From the NCBI RefSeq assembly GCF_000785435.2, contig NZ_JTDB02000002.1, positions 871,663 through 935,662 of the forward strand: a DNA stretch of 64,000 bases. Reading direction: 5' to 3'. The notes beneath the pieces were generated by a model. That model saw only the letters and a list, made by a program, of their open reading frames with translations, made no database searches and was not told the DNA's origin. How positions within the stretch are numbered: the stretch's first letter is position 1; each line of letters starts with the position of its first letter. The DNA is from Paraburkholderia sacchari. GTDB lineage: Bacteria; Pseudomonadota; Gammaproteobacteria; Burkholderiales; Burkholderiaceae. Positions 27,026-36,536 of the stretch are shown piece after piece. A program made the translations under genes and the position numbers.

Positions 27026-28807
27026 TCAGCTCTCGAAGTGCGTCAGGCGGTGCGCCACCACTCGCGTTTTAAGATGGTCGGCCAGCCGGATTGCGAGGGC
27101 CATGATAACCATCGTCGGATTGGCATGTCCGCTCGTCGGGAAGACAGAAGCGCCTGCCACGTAAAGGCCGCGTATGCCATGTACCTGACACGTGTCGTCC
27201 ACGACGCTCGTCGCGGGGTTCATCCCCATTCGCGTAGTCCCGGCGGTATGGGCCATATCGTGCAAGACGAGCTTTGTCATGTCACCGGTTGCCAGCTCTG
27301 GAGCAAATTCGAAGCCGATACCTGCGGCGGATAGATCCTGTTTCAGCAGTTGCGAGAACCTCAGCACGGAGCGCCTCATGAAAACTCCCGGCTCCCAGGT
27401 GACATGGGCCAGCGGGAGTTCGAGGCGATCGCGCTTGTCGGAGAGGGTGACACGGTTTTCGGGCAGCGGTGTTTGCTCGCAGATCAGATTGAGCGTCAGC
27501 GCTTCGATTTTTCGCGCCGTGCCTTTGGTCACATAGTCTCGGGCCACAAAATTGGCATTCAGCAGAACTGCGGCGTCTGCAATCGCGCGGCGCAGCCGGT
27601 AGGGCACTTTCTGGCTGCCCAGGATTTTGCGACCGATGAGACTCAAGACGATTCCCGAACTTTTCACAACCAACAGCACGTCCGACACCGGACGCTCGCT
27701 CTGCCGCCTGATCAACCGCTTGAGCGCGACCATTGGGTCATCATCGGAAATACGCATGTGCGCAAAAACGGCCATGTTGGGCAGACGCTCGCCTTGTTGC
27801 ACCTCATGGCGAAGAGCGAGTCCGTGAAAATACATAAAGGCCCGATACTTCAGGCGCAATGGAAAAAAGCCCAGCAATGTGGCGACACGCGCGTGGCTAT
27901 CGGGCGAAACAACGCCCAGCGCGATGCACGGATGGTCCGTCAGGTAGCGTCCGACTACGTCATGCTGATTTCCCAGCGCGCCGCCCGCGAGATCTTTCGA
28001 CATGAGCAGTAAGCGCGCATTCTCTATCGCGCCGGCGGCAAGCACCACGTGCGCCGATTCAACGGTTCGCCTCCTGCTACCTGAGAGCGACGAGATGATA
28101 TGCACGCCCGTTATCCCGTCTGCATCGACATTCACTGCGGAGACCGTCGCGTTAAAAAGGACCGTCACGTTGTCATGCGCTTCTCGCATGAAGTCGGGCC
28201 CGAATCGCATGATGTCCTTTGCGTCGTGACGCGAGCGGGAGAATTGCCAGAAGTAGGACGTCAAGTGCTGCATTCGCGAGACTTCGGTTGGTTCCTTCAG
28301 TTTCGCGGTGCCCCAGAACGTGCGGTCGTGGATGGTCGGTCCCAAATCGAGCCATTCGGCTGCCCGGTCGATATAAGGTGCGATGGTGGCGGAATCGATT
28401 GGCCATCCGGAGTTCGGTATCCAGTCGCGCTGAATAAAATCCGTCGTGTCGAAGGGCGCAACCTTGCCTGCCCAGCCCGTCGTCGATCCCCCCAGCACAC
28501 GGCATCGGACGCCGAACTTCTGAATTTCGGCGCTCCAGAACTTCAATTGATATGCGTGGAATTTCTGACGCGCTTCACGCATGTTTGCGTCGTTGAGGGC
28601 GCCCTGTACTTCCACCTTGTTCAGCGCCTCGTGGTTGGAAGACTCCTCGAGTCCACCGCTTTCCAGAAGTAGAATCTTCAGCCCATGGCCGGACAGTTCG
28701 CGCACGATGGTCAACCCGGCAGCACCGCTGCCAACCACGATGAGATCAAACGGCTCGCACCCGATGGGCGATGCGGCGTCTGCTTCGAAATCGATAAAGT
28801 GCGTCAT
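27026..28807 (-). CDS. GMC-family FAD-dependent oxidoreductase
   Basis: Flavoprotein of 593 residues. The FAD-binding Rossmann motif is FDLIVVGSGAAGLTIVREL near residue 20, followed by LLLESGG. GGSTTGWAGKVAPFD (about 109-123) is the second flavin-contact region. The C-terminal active-site part contains HDMAHTAGTTRMG and TSGHANPTMVIMALA, which supply the catalytic His and His/Asn of alcohol/sugar dehydrogenases of the GMC_oxred_N/C type. It is the first gene of the minus-strand block that runs into the NRPS genes. It could oxidise an alcohol in the secondary metabolite or a sugar. The closest subfamily (glucose dehydrogenase-like or cholesterol-oxidase-like) cannot be assigned from reading alone. 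Confidence 0.85.
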   Translation of the reverse strand: MTHFIDFEADAASPIGCEPFDLIVVGSGAAGLTIVRELSGHGLKILLLESGGLEESSNHEALNKVEVQGALNDANMREARQKFHAYQLKFWSAEIQKFGVRCRVLGGSTTGWAGKVAPFDTTDFIQRDWIPNSGWPIDSATIAPYIDRAAEWLDLGPTIHDRTFWGTAKLKEPTEVSRMQHLTSYFWQFSRSRHDAKDIMRFGPDFMREAHDNVTVLFNATVSAVNVDADGITGVHIISSLSGSRRRTVESAHVVLAAGAIENARLLLMSKDLAGGALGNQHDVVGRYLTDHPCIALGVVSPDSHARVATLLGFFPLRLKYRAFMYFHGLALRHEVQQGERLPNMAVFAHMRISDDDPMVALKRLIRRQSERPVSDVLLVVKSSGIVLSLIGRKILGSQKVPYRLRRAIADAAVLLNANFVARDYVTKGTARKIEALTLNLICEQTPLPENRVTLSDKRDRLELPLAHVTWEPGVFMRRSVLRFSQLLKQDLSAAGIGFEFAPELATGDMTKLVLHDMAHTAGTTRMGMNPATSVVDDTCQVHGIRGLYVAGASVFPTSGHANPTMVIMALAIRLADHLKTRVVAHRLTHFES

Positions 28808-29265
28808 CTCTCAACGACCTCGAATCGCGTTGAAGATAGCTTCGGATACTGGAACGGCGTAACGAATGCGACCGGCTCCAGTCGAAGCGCGCCTGGAGCG
28901 CGGACTTGGGTCCGGCGCCAAGACGGGATTGGCGGCATTCACCGGACGCGGTCTGGAATCAAACAAGATGAGGCCGGGTTTGGACCAAAGTCTCTTCGAC
29001 ACGCGTTGTCTTCCGGGAAGCTATCAACAGCTATCGATAGTTTCCGTTCGCTAGCTAACCCAGTGTGATTGGGTGGGGCGCGTGACTATTGACTATTCGT
29101 ATAAAAGAGACGACGGTGTCAGTCTCGAATCAGGTTTGCTGTTGTCTCAATCGGATCCCATCCCCTGCCGCATTTCCTGACAAACGGTTTAAAGCAGGTT
29201 TTCAGCGGATTTTGAGCGTTTTGGGACGGGACAATCTCGCCACGACACCCGCTGGAGGCGACGAC
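28808..29265. other. divergent intergenic region between the GMC oxidoreductase and SulP transporter genes
   Basis: About 458 bases. It should hold the promoter of the minus-strand secondary-metabolite block and that of the SulP gene. A TATAAA-like element lies at 29100-29105 but without a properly spaced -35 box. A small palindrome CTATCGATAG occurs near 29030. The open frame preceding the SulP ATG (from 29089) has no transporter-like sequence and is taken as non-coding. Confidence 0.35.
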
Positions 29266-31011
29266 ATGAAACCGGCTGCTGCCACGGAGTCCCGTCCGCA
29301 TCGCCTGCCATTTCTGCAAGGCGTCTTGCCAGTCAAGCCTGCCCAGTTGCCGCACGACATCGTTGCGGGCATCACGCTCGCCGCGCTCGGCATTCCCGAA
29401 GTGATGGGGTACACGAAGATTTCCGGCACGCCCACCGTGACCGGGCTCTATACGATATTGCTGCCGCTGATCGCGTTCGCGGTGCTGGGTGCGTCGCGGC
29501 AACTGGTGGTCGCGGCGGACTCCGCAACCGCCGCCATCCTTGCGGGCGAGCTTACGACCGTCGCTGCGTTGGGAAGTCCGAAATACGTCGGGCTCACCAG
29601 CACGGTGGCCCTCGCGGTTGCCGTGATGCTCGTGATCGCGCGGGTGTTCCGGCTGGGGTTTCTGGCCGACTTCCTTTCTCGCAGCGCATTGATCGGCTTT
29701 CTGACCGGCGTGGGCGTGCAGGTCGCCGCTGGCGAATTCGCCGGGCTGATCGGGCTGCCGAAAGAGGGGCATGGTCCGATCATGCAAGCCGTCTCCGCAT
29801 TCGAGCGCATCCCCGCAGCGCACCTTGCAACCGCGGCGCTTTCGTTCGGCGTGCTGGCGGTGATCATCGGCTGCAAGCGTTTCGCGCCGCGCGCGCCCGG
29901 TGCGCTGATCGCCGTGATCGGCTCGATTCTTGCAAGCGGCGTTTTCGATTTCGCTGGGCGCGGCATCGCGGTAACGGGCGATGTGCCGGGCGGCCTGCCG
30001 TCGCTGTTCCTGCCGCGCCTGACGGCGGCCGATGTCAACGAGGTGCTGGTCACGGCCGCCTCGTGCTTCATCGTCATCATCGCGCAGAGCGCGGCGACCG
30101 CGCGCGCCTATGCCAACCGTTACAACGAGAAGGGCGACGACAACGCGGACCTCGTCGGGCTCGCGGCCGCGAACGCCGCGGCGGCATTCACGGGGACCTT
30201 CGTCGTGAATGGCAGTCCGACCAAGACCGAGATGGTCGACGAAGCGGGCGGCCGCACCCAGATCGCGCATCTCACGACGGCCGCCATCGTGCTGCTGGTG
30301 CTGCTGTTCCTCACGCGCCCGCTGAGCCTGCTGCCCGCGGCGGTATTGTCGGCAATCGTTTTCATGATCGGCGTGAAGCTGATCGACGCGAAAGGCATGG
30401 CCGAGCTCTATCGCATGCAGAAGGACGAATTGATCGTCGCCTTGCTGACGGCGGGCGTGGTCGTGTTCGTCGACGTGATGCACGGCATTCTCGCCGCTGT
30501 CGTGCTGTCGCTGATCGCTCATGTTCGGCATAGCTACCGCCTGCATACGCGCGTGCTCACGCGCAGTCCCTCCGGCCACTGGGTTCCGCATCGCGTCGAG
30601 CCGAATCTGTTCGCGGTGCCAGGCATTGTCGTCTACCGGTTCGAAGCCGACCTGTTCTATGCGAACACCGGACGCTTCACCGAGGAAGTGCTGATGCTCG
30701 TGAACGAAGCGAATCCGGCGCCGCGCTGGGTGGTGATCGATGCGTCGGTGATCAACAACATCGACTACACCGGCGGCAAGGCGTTGATACAGTTGGCTGA
30801 GGAGCTCGACCGGCGCGGTATCGGCATTGCGGCCGTCGCGCTTCCAACGGGCGTGCGCCGCGAGATCGAGCGCTACAAGGCGCTGCGTGCGCGAGGCGCG
30901 CAGCGCGAGATCTTCGCGACGGTCGATGCCGCGATCGAGGCGCTCGGCAACGTCGCGCCGGACACATCGGCGGCGTCGCCCGACAATGCGAAACCAGGCG
31001 AAAGCGAATGA
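29266..31011 (+). CDS. SulP-family anion permease with C-terminal STAS domain
   Basis: Inner-membrane transporter of 581 residues. It starts with PAQLPHDIVAGITLAALGIPEVMGYTKISGTP, the sulphate-transporter opening, has ten or more hydrophobic segments, and contains FVVNGSPTKTEMVDEAGGRTQ. The C-terminal 130 residues form a STAS domain (IVVYRFEADLFYANTGRFTEEV, then WVVIDASVINNIDYTG). SulP proteins carry sulphate, bicarbonate or dicarboxylates; the substrate here is not predictable. The ATG at 29266 has GGAGG eight bases upstream, so the longer frame from 29089 is rejected. The DUF2252 gene follows 20 bases later and is probably co-transcribed. Confidence 0.88.
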   Translation: MKPAAATESRPHRLPFLQGVLPVKPAQLPHDIVAGITLAALGIPEVMGYTKISGTPTVTGLYTILLPLIAFAVLGASRQLVVAADSATAAILAGELTTVAALGSPKYVGLTSTVALAVAVMLVIARVFRLGFLADFLSRSALIGFLTGVGVQVAAGEFAGLIGLPKEGHGPIMQAVSAFERIPAAHLATAALSFGVLAVIIGCKRFAPRAPGALIAVIGSILASGVFDFAGRGIAVTGDVPGGLPSLFLPRLTAADVNEVLVTAASCFIVIIAQSAATARAYANRYNEKGDDNADLVGLAAANAAAAFTGTFVVNGSPTKTEMVDEAGGRTQIAHLTTAAIVLLVLLFLTRPLSLLPAAVLSAIVFMIGVKLIDAKGMAELYRMQKDELIVALLTAGVVVFVDVMHGILAAVVLSLIAHVRHSYRLHTRVLTRSPSGHWVPHRVEPNLFAVPGIVVYRFEADLFYANTGRFTEEVLMLVNEANPAPRWVVIDASVINNIDYTGGKALIQLAEELDRRGIGIAAVALPTGVRREIERYKALRARGAQREIFATVDAAIEALGNVAPDTSAASPDNAKPGESE

Positions 31012-31031
31012 ATACCAAGAGGGGATGACGC

Positions 31032-32486
31032 GTGCCTAAAACCGTTGCAGATAAGCGCAATGTTCCTGCGAAGGAACCCGCTGGCCTGGGAGTTGCGGCT
31101 GCGCTCGAAGATCCGTCCATGCTGTTTGGCGGGCGCGGCTCGCTGGCGTCGCGAATGGGGCACGGCAAGGCGGCGCGCAAAAAGGCGCCGCGCGCGAAGC
31201 TGGCGGTGTGCAGGCTCGACGATCGCGATCCGCTCGCGTTGCTCGACGCATCCAACGTGGGCCGGGTGCCCGAGCTGATACCGATTCGCTACGCACGCAT
31301 GGTCGCGAATCCGTTTGCGTTCTATCGCGGCGCCGCGCCGCTGATGGCTCATGACCTCTCGAAGCTGCCGAATTCCGGCGTGACCGTGCAGCTAGGCGGC
31401 GATGCGCACCTCGCGAACTTCGGACTGTTCGCGAGCCCGGAGCGGCGCATCCTGTTCGGACCCAACGACTTCGACGAAACGCTGCCTGGCCCGTTCGACT
31501 GGGATGTGCGCAGGTTGGCGACCTCGTTCGTGATCGCCGCGCGCGAACGCGGATTGGCGACGCGCGATCAGCGCGCCGTGGTGCGGCGGCTGTGCGAGAC
31601 GTTCCGGCAACAGATCGCCAGGTTCGGCCAGATGGATACGCTCGACGTCTGGTACTACCAGTTCAGGGCCGCGAGCATGCTCGCGATTGCCGATACGCTG
31701 GAGGAAAAACAGAAAGAACTGGCGGTGATCGAGAAGGCGCGGCTGCAGTCGTCGCGTTCCGAGATGGGGCACGCCACCGAGATCGTCAACGGCAAGCTGC
31801 GCATCAAGGACGCGCCGCCGCTCGTGTATCACGTTCCGCTGGCGAGCCCGCACGACCAAAAGCAGTACGAGGCGCAGGTCCGGCGATTTTTTGCCGACTA
31901 CCGCTTGACGCTGCCCGATGACCGGCGCGCATTGTTCGACCGCTATGAACTCGTGGATGTCGCCATTCGCGTCGTGGGCATCGGCTCGGTCGGGACGCGG
32001 TGCTATCAGGCGCTTTTCATGGCCGATGGAGAGTCCCCGCTGTTCCTTCAATTGAAGGAGGCGCGCGCTTCGGTGCTGGAGGGTTATGTGCCGCCGAGCC
32101 GCTTTCCGAATCACGGCCAGCGGGTGGTTAACGGACAGCGCCTGCTGCAGTCGGCGAGCGATATCTTCCTGGGGTGGTCGAAGATGCGGCACACGGGAAA
32201 CGACTTCTACGTGCGCCAGTTGCGGGACATGAAAGGCGCCTTCGATTTCACCACCTTCGATGTCGAGGATCTCGGCGAATATGCGGTCTCCTGCGCGCAC
32301 GCACTGGCCCATTCGATGGCCAAGGCGGGCGATCCGGCACTCCTTTGTGGCTATATGGGCAAGTCGAACGCCTTCGACGACGCAATCGAACGATTCGCAC
32401 TCGCTTATGCCGACCGGAATGAAGCCGACTGGGAGATTTTGAAGGCGGCGGTTAAATCGGGGCGGATCCAGACCATTCGTCAGTGA
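31032..32486 (+). CDS. DUF2252 family protein
   Basis: Cytoplasmic protein of 484 residues of the DUF2252 family, whose function is not established. Recognisable blocks are LIPIRYARMVANPFAFYRGAA, then GDAHLANFG with ASPERRILFGPNDFDETLPGPFDWDVRRL. The GDxHLxNFG and DFDE/D-W-D-xRRL pattern recalls aminoglycoside-phosphotransferase/kinase-like folds, so a kinase relation is often suspected. It uses GTG as start, preceded by GAGGGG. It follows the SulP gene by 20 bases and is likely in the same transcript. The N-terminal 60 residues are basic and variable. Confidence 0.8.
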   Translation: MPKTVADKRNVPAKEPAGLGVAAALEDPSMLFGGRGSLASRMGHGKAARKKAPRAKLAVCRLDDRDPLALLDASNVGRVPELIPIRYARMVANPFAFYRGAAPLMAHDLSKLPNSGVTVQLGGDAHLANFGLFASPERRILFGPNDFDETLPGPFDWDVRRLATSFVIAARERGLATRDQRAVVRRLCETFRQQIARFGQMDTLDVWYYQFRAASMLAIADTLEEKQKELAVIEKARLQSSRSEMGHATEIVNGKLRIKDAPPLVYHVPLASPHDQKQYEAQVRRFFADYRLTLPDDRRALFDRYELVDVAIRVVGIGSVGTRCYQALFMADGESPLFLQLKEARASVLEGYVPPSRFPNHGQRVVNGQRLLQSASDIFLGWSKMRHTGNDFYVRQLRDMKGAFDFTTFDVEDLGEYAVSCAHALAHSMAKAGDPALLCGYMGKSNAFDDAIERFALAYADRNEADWEILKAAVKSGRIQTIRQ

Positions 32487-32751
32487 GTCGATGTTTACGG
32501 GAATCCCCTGGGACGCTGACTAAAATTGGGGCGCGATATCAGGGTCATGGCAGCCCGCCATGGGGCTCGGTGTCACCAGACAATCCACAGTCCAGCGAGC
32601 GGTCTCGATAAGTAATTGTTTCTTAATGAAAAAATGACCGGTATTGCGCGGCTTGCGCCGGCGCGGTGAACTCGAATCCAGGTCACCGGGGTTCAAAATT
32701 TGGCTCTTTTAGGCCGCTCCCGCACCCGAAAAAAACCCATCCGGCCCGTTC
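32487..32751. other. intergenic region before the groES promoter
   Basis: About 265 bases after the DUF2252 stop with no gene-like frame. It includes an A-rich segment near 32620-32640 and poly-A near 32730. No clear rho-independent terminator was seen for the DUF2252 transcript. Confidence 0.35.
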
Positions 32752-32780
32752 TTGAATTTGTCATTCCTCGTCCATATAAT
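32752..32780 (+). promoter_or_regulatory. sigma70 promoter of groES-groEL
   Basis: TTGAAT at 32752-32757 and a perfect TATAAT at 32775-32780 are separated by 17 bases, the ideal spacing. The -10 box abuts the CIRCE operator, so repressor binding would block polymerase. The transcript leader would be about 105-110 bases long before the groES ATG. Confidence 0.8.
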
Positions 32781-32806
32781 TAGCACTCACCGCATGAGAG
32801 TGCTAA
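32780..32806 (+). promoter_or_regulatory. CIRCE operator (HrcA-binding site)
   Basis: Perfect inverted repeat TTAGCACTC-N9-GAGTGCTAA, the consensus CIRCE element. HrcA binds it and represses groESL until heat stress. It overlaps the last base of the -10 box. Confidence 0.93.
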
Positions 32807-32894
32807 CAACTCTGGTGCCAAACATCGCTGGCTGGTGGTTGTCGTCAGCCAGGTTTTGTCTCTTCAAGTCCCAACCAAGATAGAGGATCTATCC

Positions 32895-33185
32895 ATGAAC
32901 CTTCGTCCTTTGCATGATCGCGTGATCGTCAAGCGCCTGGATCAAGAAACCAAGACCGCTTCGGGCATCGTGATCCCGGACGCAGCGGCAGAAAAGCCGG
33001 ATCAAGGTGAAGTCCTGGCCATCGGCCCGGGCAAGCGCGACGACAAGGGCGCCCTGATCGCGCTCGACGTGAAGGTCGGCGACCGCGTCCTGTTCGGCAA
33101 GTACGCAGGCCAGACCGTCAAGGTCGACGGCAACGAACTGCTCGTGATGCGCGAAGAAGACATCATGGCCGTGGTGAACAAGTAA
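32895..33185 (+). CDS. groES: GroES co-chaperonin (Hsp10)
   Basis: Ninety-six residues, the normal length, forming the heptameric lid of the GroEL chamber in the cytoplasm. The sequence begins [20 protein letters not shown] and contains the mobile loop ([18 protein letters not shown]), the [14 protein letters not shown] segment and the usual MREEDIMAV end. ATG 32895 is preceded by GAGG; the 20 extra upstream codons of the open frame are leader. It is the first gene of the CIRCE-controlled operon with groEL 44 bases downstream. A second groESL copy elsewhere is common in this group but cannot be judged here. Confidence 0.97.
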   Translation: MNLRPLHDRVIVKRLDQETKTASGIVIPDAAAEKPDQGEVLAIGPGKRDDKGALIALDVKVGDRVLFGKYAGQTVKVDGNELLVMREEDIMAVVNK

Positions 33186-33226
33186 GTTCAGACCACCGCT
33201 CATTCATCAAGAATTCAAGGAGTTAG

Positions 33227-34870
<1,644 letters not shown>

Positions 34871-34943
34871 GAACGGCTCGCGCCGGAATTACGTTGAAGT
34901 GCGGGGGACGCGCCGTGAGGTGCGTTTCCCCAAGCCTGAAAAG

Positions 34944-34980
34944 AAAAACCCCGCAGTTTATCGCTGCGGGGTTTTTCTTT
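34944..34980. terminator. strong rho-independent terminator after groEL
   Basis: Thirteen-pair stem AAAAACCCCGCAG/CTGCGGGGTTTTT with a seven-base loop and T-run. The A-run on the other side makes it bidirectional, so it can also end the minus-strand thiD transcript. Confidence 0.92.
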
Positions 34981-35006
34981 TGTGCGGTCCAGTCTGCGGT
35001 CTGGAA

Positions 35007-35858
35007 TCAGGCGTCGCCTGGCGACGCATCGTCGCCCTCGGCATCGCCTTCCGCATCATTACTCCGCGCCCAAAAAAACCGGTCCGGCATCCACGCACCC
35101 ATACCCGGCCGGAACGCGTTCTGCACGGCCTGATAGAGATACTCCTGCGCCTCGCGCACCGCCTCAGGCGGCTCCTGGCCGTTCGCGAGCAGCGCGGCGA
35201 TCGCCGCGCCGAGCGTGTCGGCCAGCCCCATCATCGGCTGATTCGAGCGGTCCCAGAAGTCCTGGCGCAACTGGCCCTCTTCGCTATAGAGCGTGTTCAC
35301 CACGCGGTGCGAGCCCGTTTCCATCGAGAGAATGTATTCGCAGCCTGTCGAGAGCAGATGCGAGATCGCGGTGTCGATGCTGGGCGTATCGGCGTCGCCG
35401 TCGGGCTGCGCGAGCGCGAGCAGCACCGAGACGTCGGCGACCAGCACGGTGGTTTGCGGCACCAGCAGATCGGTGACCACTTCGCGCAACTCGTCGGCGG
35501 CGAGCACGTGCTCGTCGTCGAGCGTGAAGTCGGGCGCGACAACGAGCGGCATCTCGTCGTAGTCGGCCACCACTTCGGCGATCGCGCTCACCACTTCTGC
35601 GCGCGTGCCCGCGCCCACCTTGAACGCCGCCACGGGCATGTCTTCCAGCAGCATGCGTGCCTGGGCCGCGACGGTTTCGGGGTCGAGACCGGTGACTTCG
35701 TCGCAGCCGGCCGAGTCGCGCACGGTGTAGCCGGTGAGCACGCTCACGCCGTGGCAGCCCATGCTGGCGAGCGTGAGCAGGTCGGCTTGCAGGCCGCCGC
35801 CGCCGGTCGGGTCGGAAAGGCCGAAGGTAAGGACGATGGGAGGGGTGTCGCCGGGCAT
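35007..35858 (-). CDS. thiD: hydroxymethylpyrimidine / phosphomethylpyrimidine kinase
   Basis: Cytoplasmic ribokinase-superfamily enzyme of thiamine biosynthesis, 283 residues. Family features: IVLTFGLSDPTGGGGLQADLLTLASMGCHG at the N-terminus (substrate loop), GYTVRDSAG, a central VVAPDF (usually DPV) and the C-terminal GLADTLGAAIAALLANG in place of the standard GTGCTFSAAI anion hole. The altered C-terminal motif (no G-[TA]-G-D/C) is notable and may mean changed activity. The open frame runs 64 codons further upstream, but ATG 35858 starts right at the conserved fold. It is convergent with groEL and divergent from the rubredoxin gene. Confidence 0.78.
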   Translation of the reverse strand: MPGDTPPIVLTFGLSDPTGGGGLQADLLTLASMGCHGVSVLTGYTVRDSAGCDEVTGLDPETVAAQARMLLEDMPVAAFKVGAGTRAEVVSAIAEVVADYDEMPLVVAPDFTLDDEHVLAADELREVVTDLLVPQTTVLVADVSVLLALAQPDGDADTPSIDTAISHLLSTGCEYILSMETGSHRVVNTLYSEEGQLRQDFWDRSNQPMMGLADTLGAAIAALLANGQEPPEAVREAQEYLYQAVQNAFRPGMGAWMPDRFFWARSNDAEGDAEGDDASPGDA

Positions 35859-36161
35859 GTACGTTGACGCGAAGTGTTGGGTTGGCTCGTGGTTGTAGCG
35901 GATGCTGGCGCGGCCATCTCGCGCCGACGGTTCAATTATGCGGCCTGGAAGCGGTTGCGGGGGACGGATGACCTGCTGCCCACGAGGGATTTTCTCGTGT
36001 TGACAGCGCGTCAGGCGCAGGACTTGGGTGCCGTCACAGTTGCTAGGCATGGAATCGGCAACACGGTACCATCATGGCTCCTGTTTTTCCCGATAGTTTT
36101 CCCGATCGTCCGCGGCGCTTGTCCGCAGGCGGTTTTTTGGACTTTTCGACGCGGCATAAGA
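35859..36161. other. divergent intergenic region between thiD and the rubredoxin gene
   Basis: About 303 bases. It should contain both promoters. A perfect TTGACA occurs at 36000-36005 on +, but no -10 box is placed 16-18 bases beyond it. No TPP riboswitch-like elements were seen upstream of thiD. Confidence 0.35.
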
Positions 36162-36332
36162 ATGGAATATAGAAGCTGGATGTGCCTGATCTGCGGCTGG
36201 ATCTACGATGAAGAAGCCGGTTTGCCAGACGAAGGCATCGCCCCCGGCACGCGCTGGGAGGATGTTCCCATCAACTGGACCTGCCCTGAGTGCGGCGCAC
36301 GCAAGGAAGACTTCGAGATGGTCCAGATCTGA
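36162..36332 (+). CDS. rubredoxin
   Basis: Small iron electron carrier of 56 residues. Four Cys ligands sit in two CxxCG knuckles: MCLICGWIYDE (Cys8, Cys11) and TCPECGARKEDF (Cys41, Cys44). The GIAPGTRWEDVPINW stretch between them is the classic rubredoxin core. Several in-frame upstream codons exist, but ATG 36162 gives the exact family length. Its reductase partner is not in the window. In Burkholderia-type genomes, as I recall, a rubredoxin gene precedes twitching-motility chemosensory genes and yqgE; only part of that order is kept here. Confidence 0.95.
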   Translation: MEYRSWMCLICGWIYDEEAGLPDEGIAPGTRWEDVPINWTCPECGARKEDFEMVQI

Positions 36333-36536
36333 CGCGTCTTGGGCGAGGCTTCGGCCTGGTCTTCATCAGCTGTTTTTAGTACCGTTGTCGAACGTTTTGC
36401 CGGCTTTCCGTGGCGCCCGTGGTTGGCGTCCGCGCTTTTTGCCTGATCCCGCCGGTCTTCGCGCGAGGCGGTAGTCGGCCAGCCGGCCGGCTCGCCGCTT
36501 TTTGCACCGCATCGCAACTGTTCCAGGCACTGTCTC

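Noticed and set aside
29119..30591. 490-codon minus-strand frame opposite the SulP gene
   Set aside because: Composition is Arg/Gln/His-rich with no recognisable motif, and the plus strand encodes a clear transporter.
36000..36005. Perfect TTGACA as a rubredoxin promoter
   Set aside because: No -10 element at 16-18 bases; a single hexamer is not enough.
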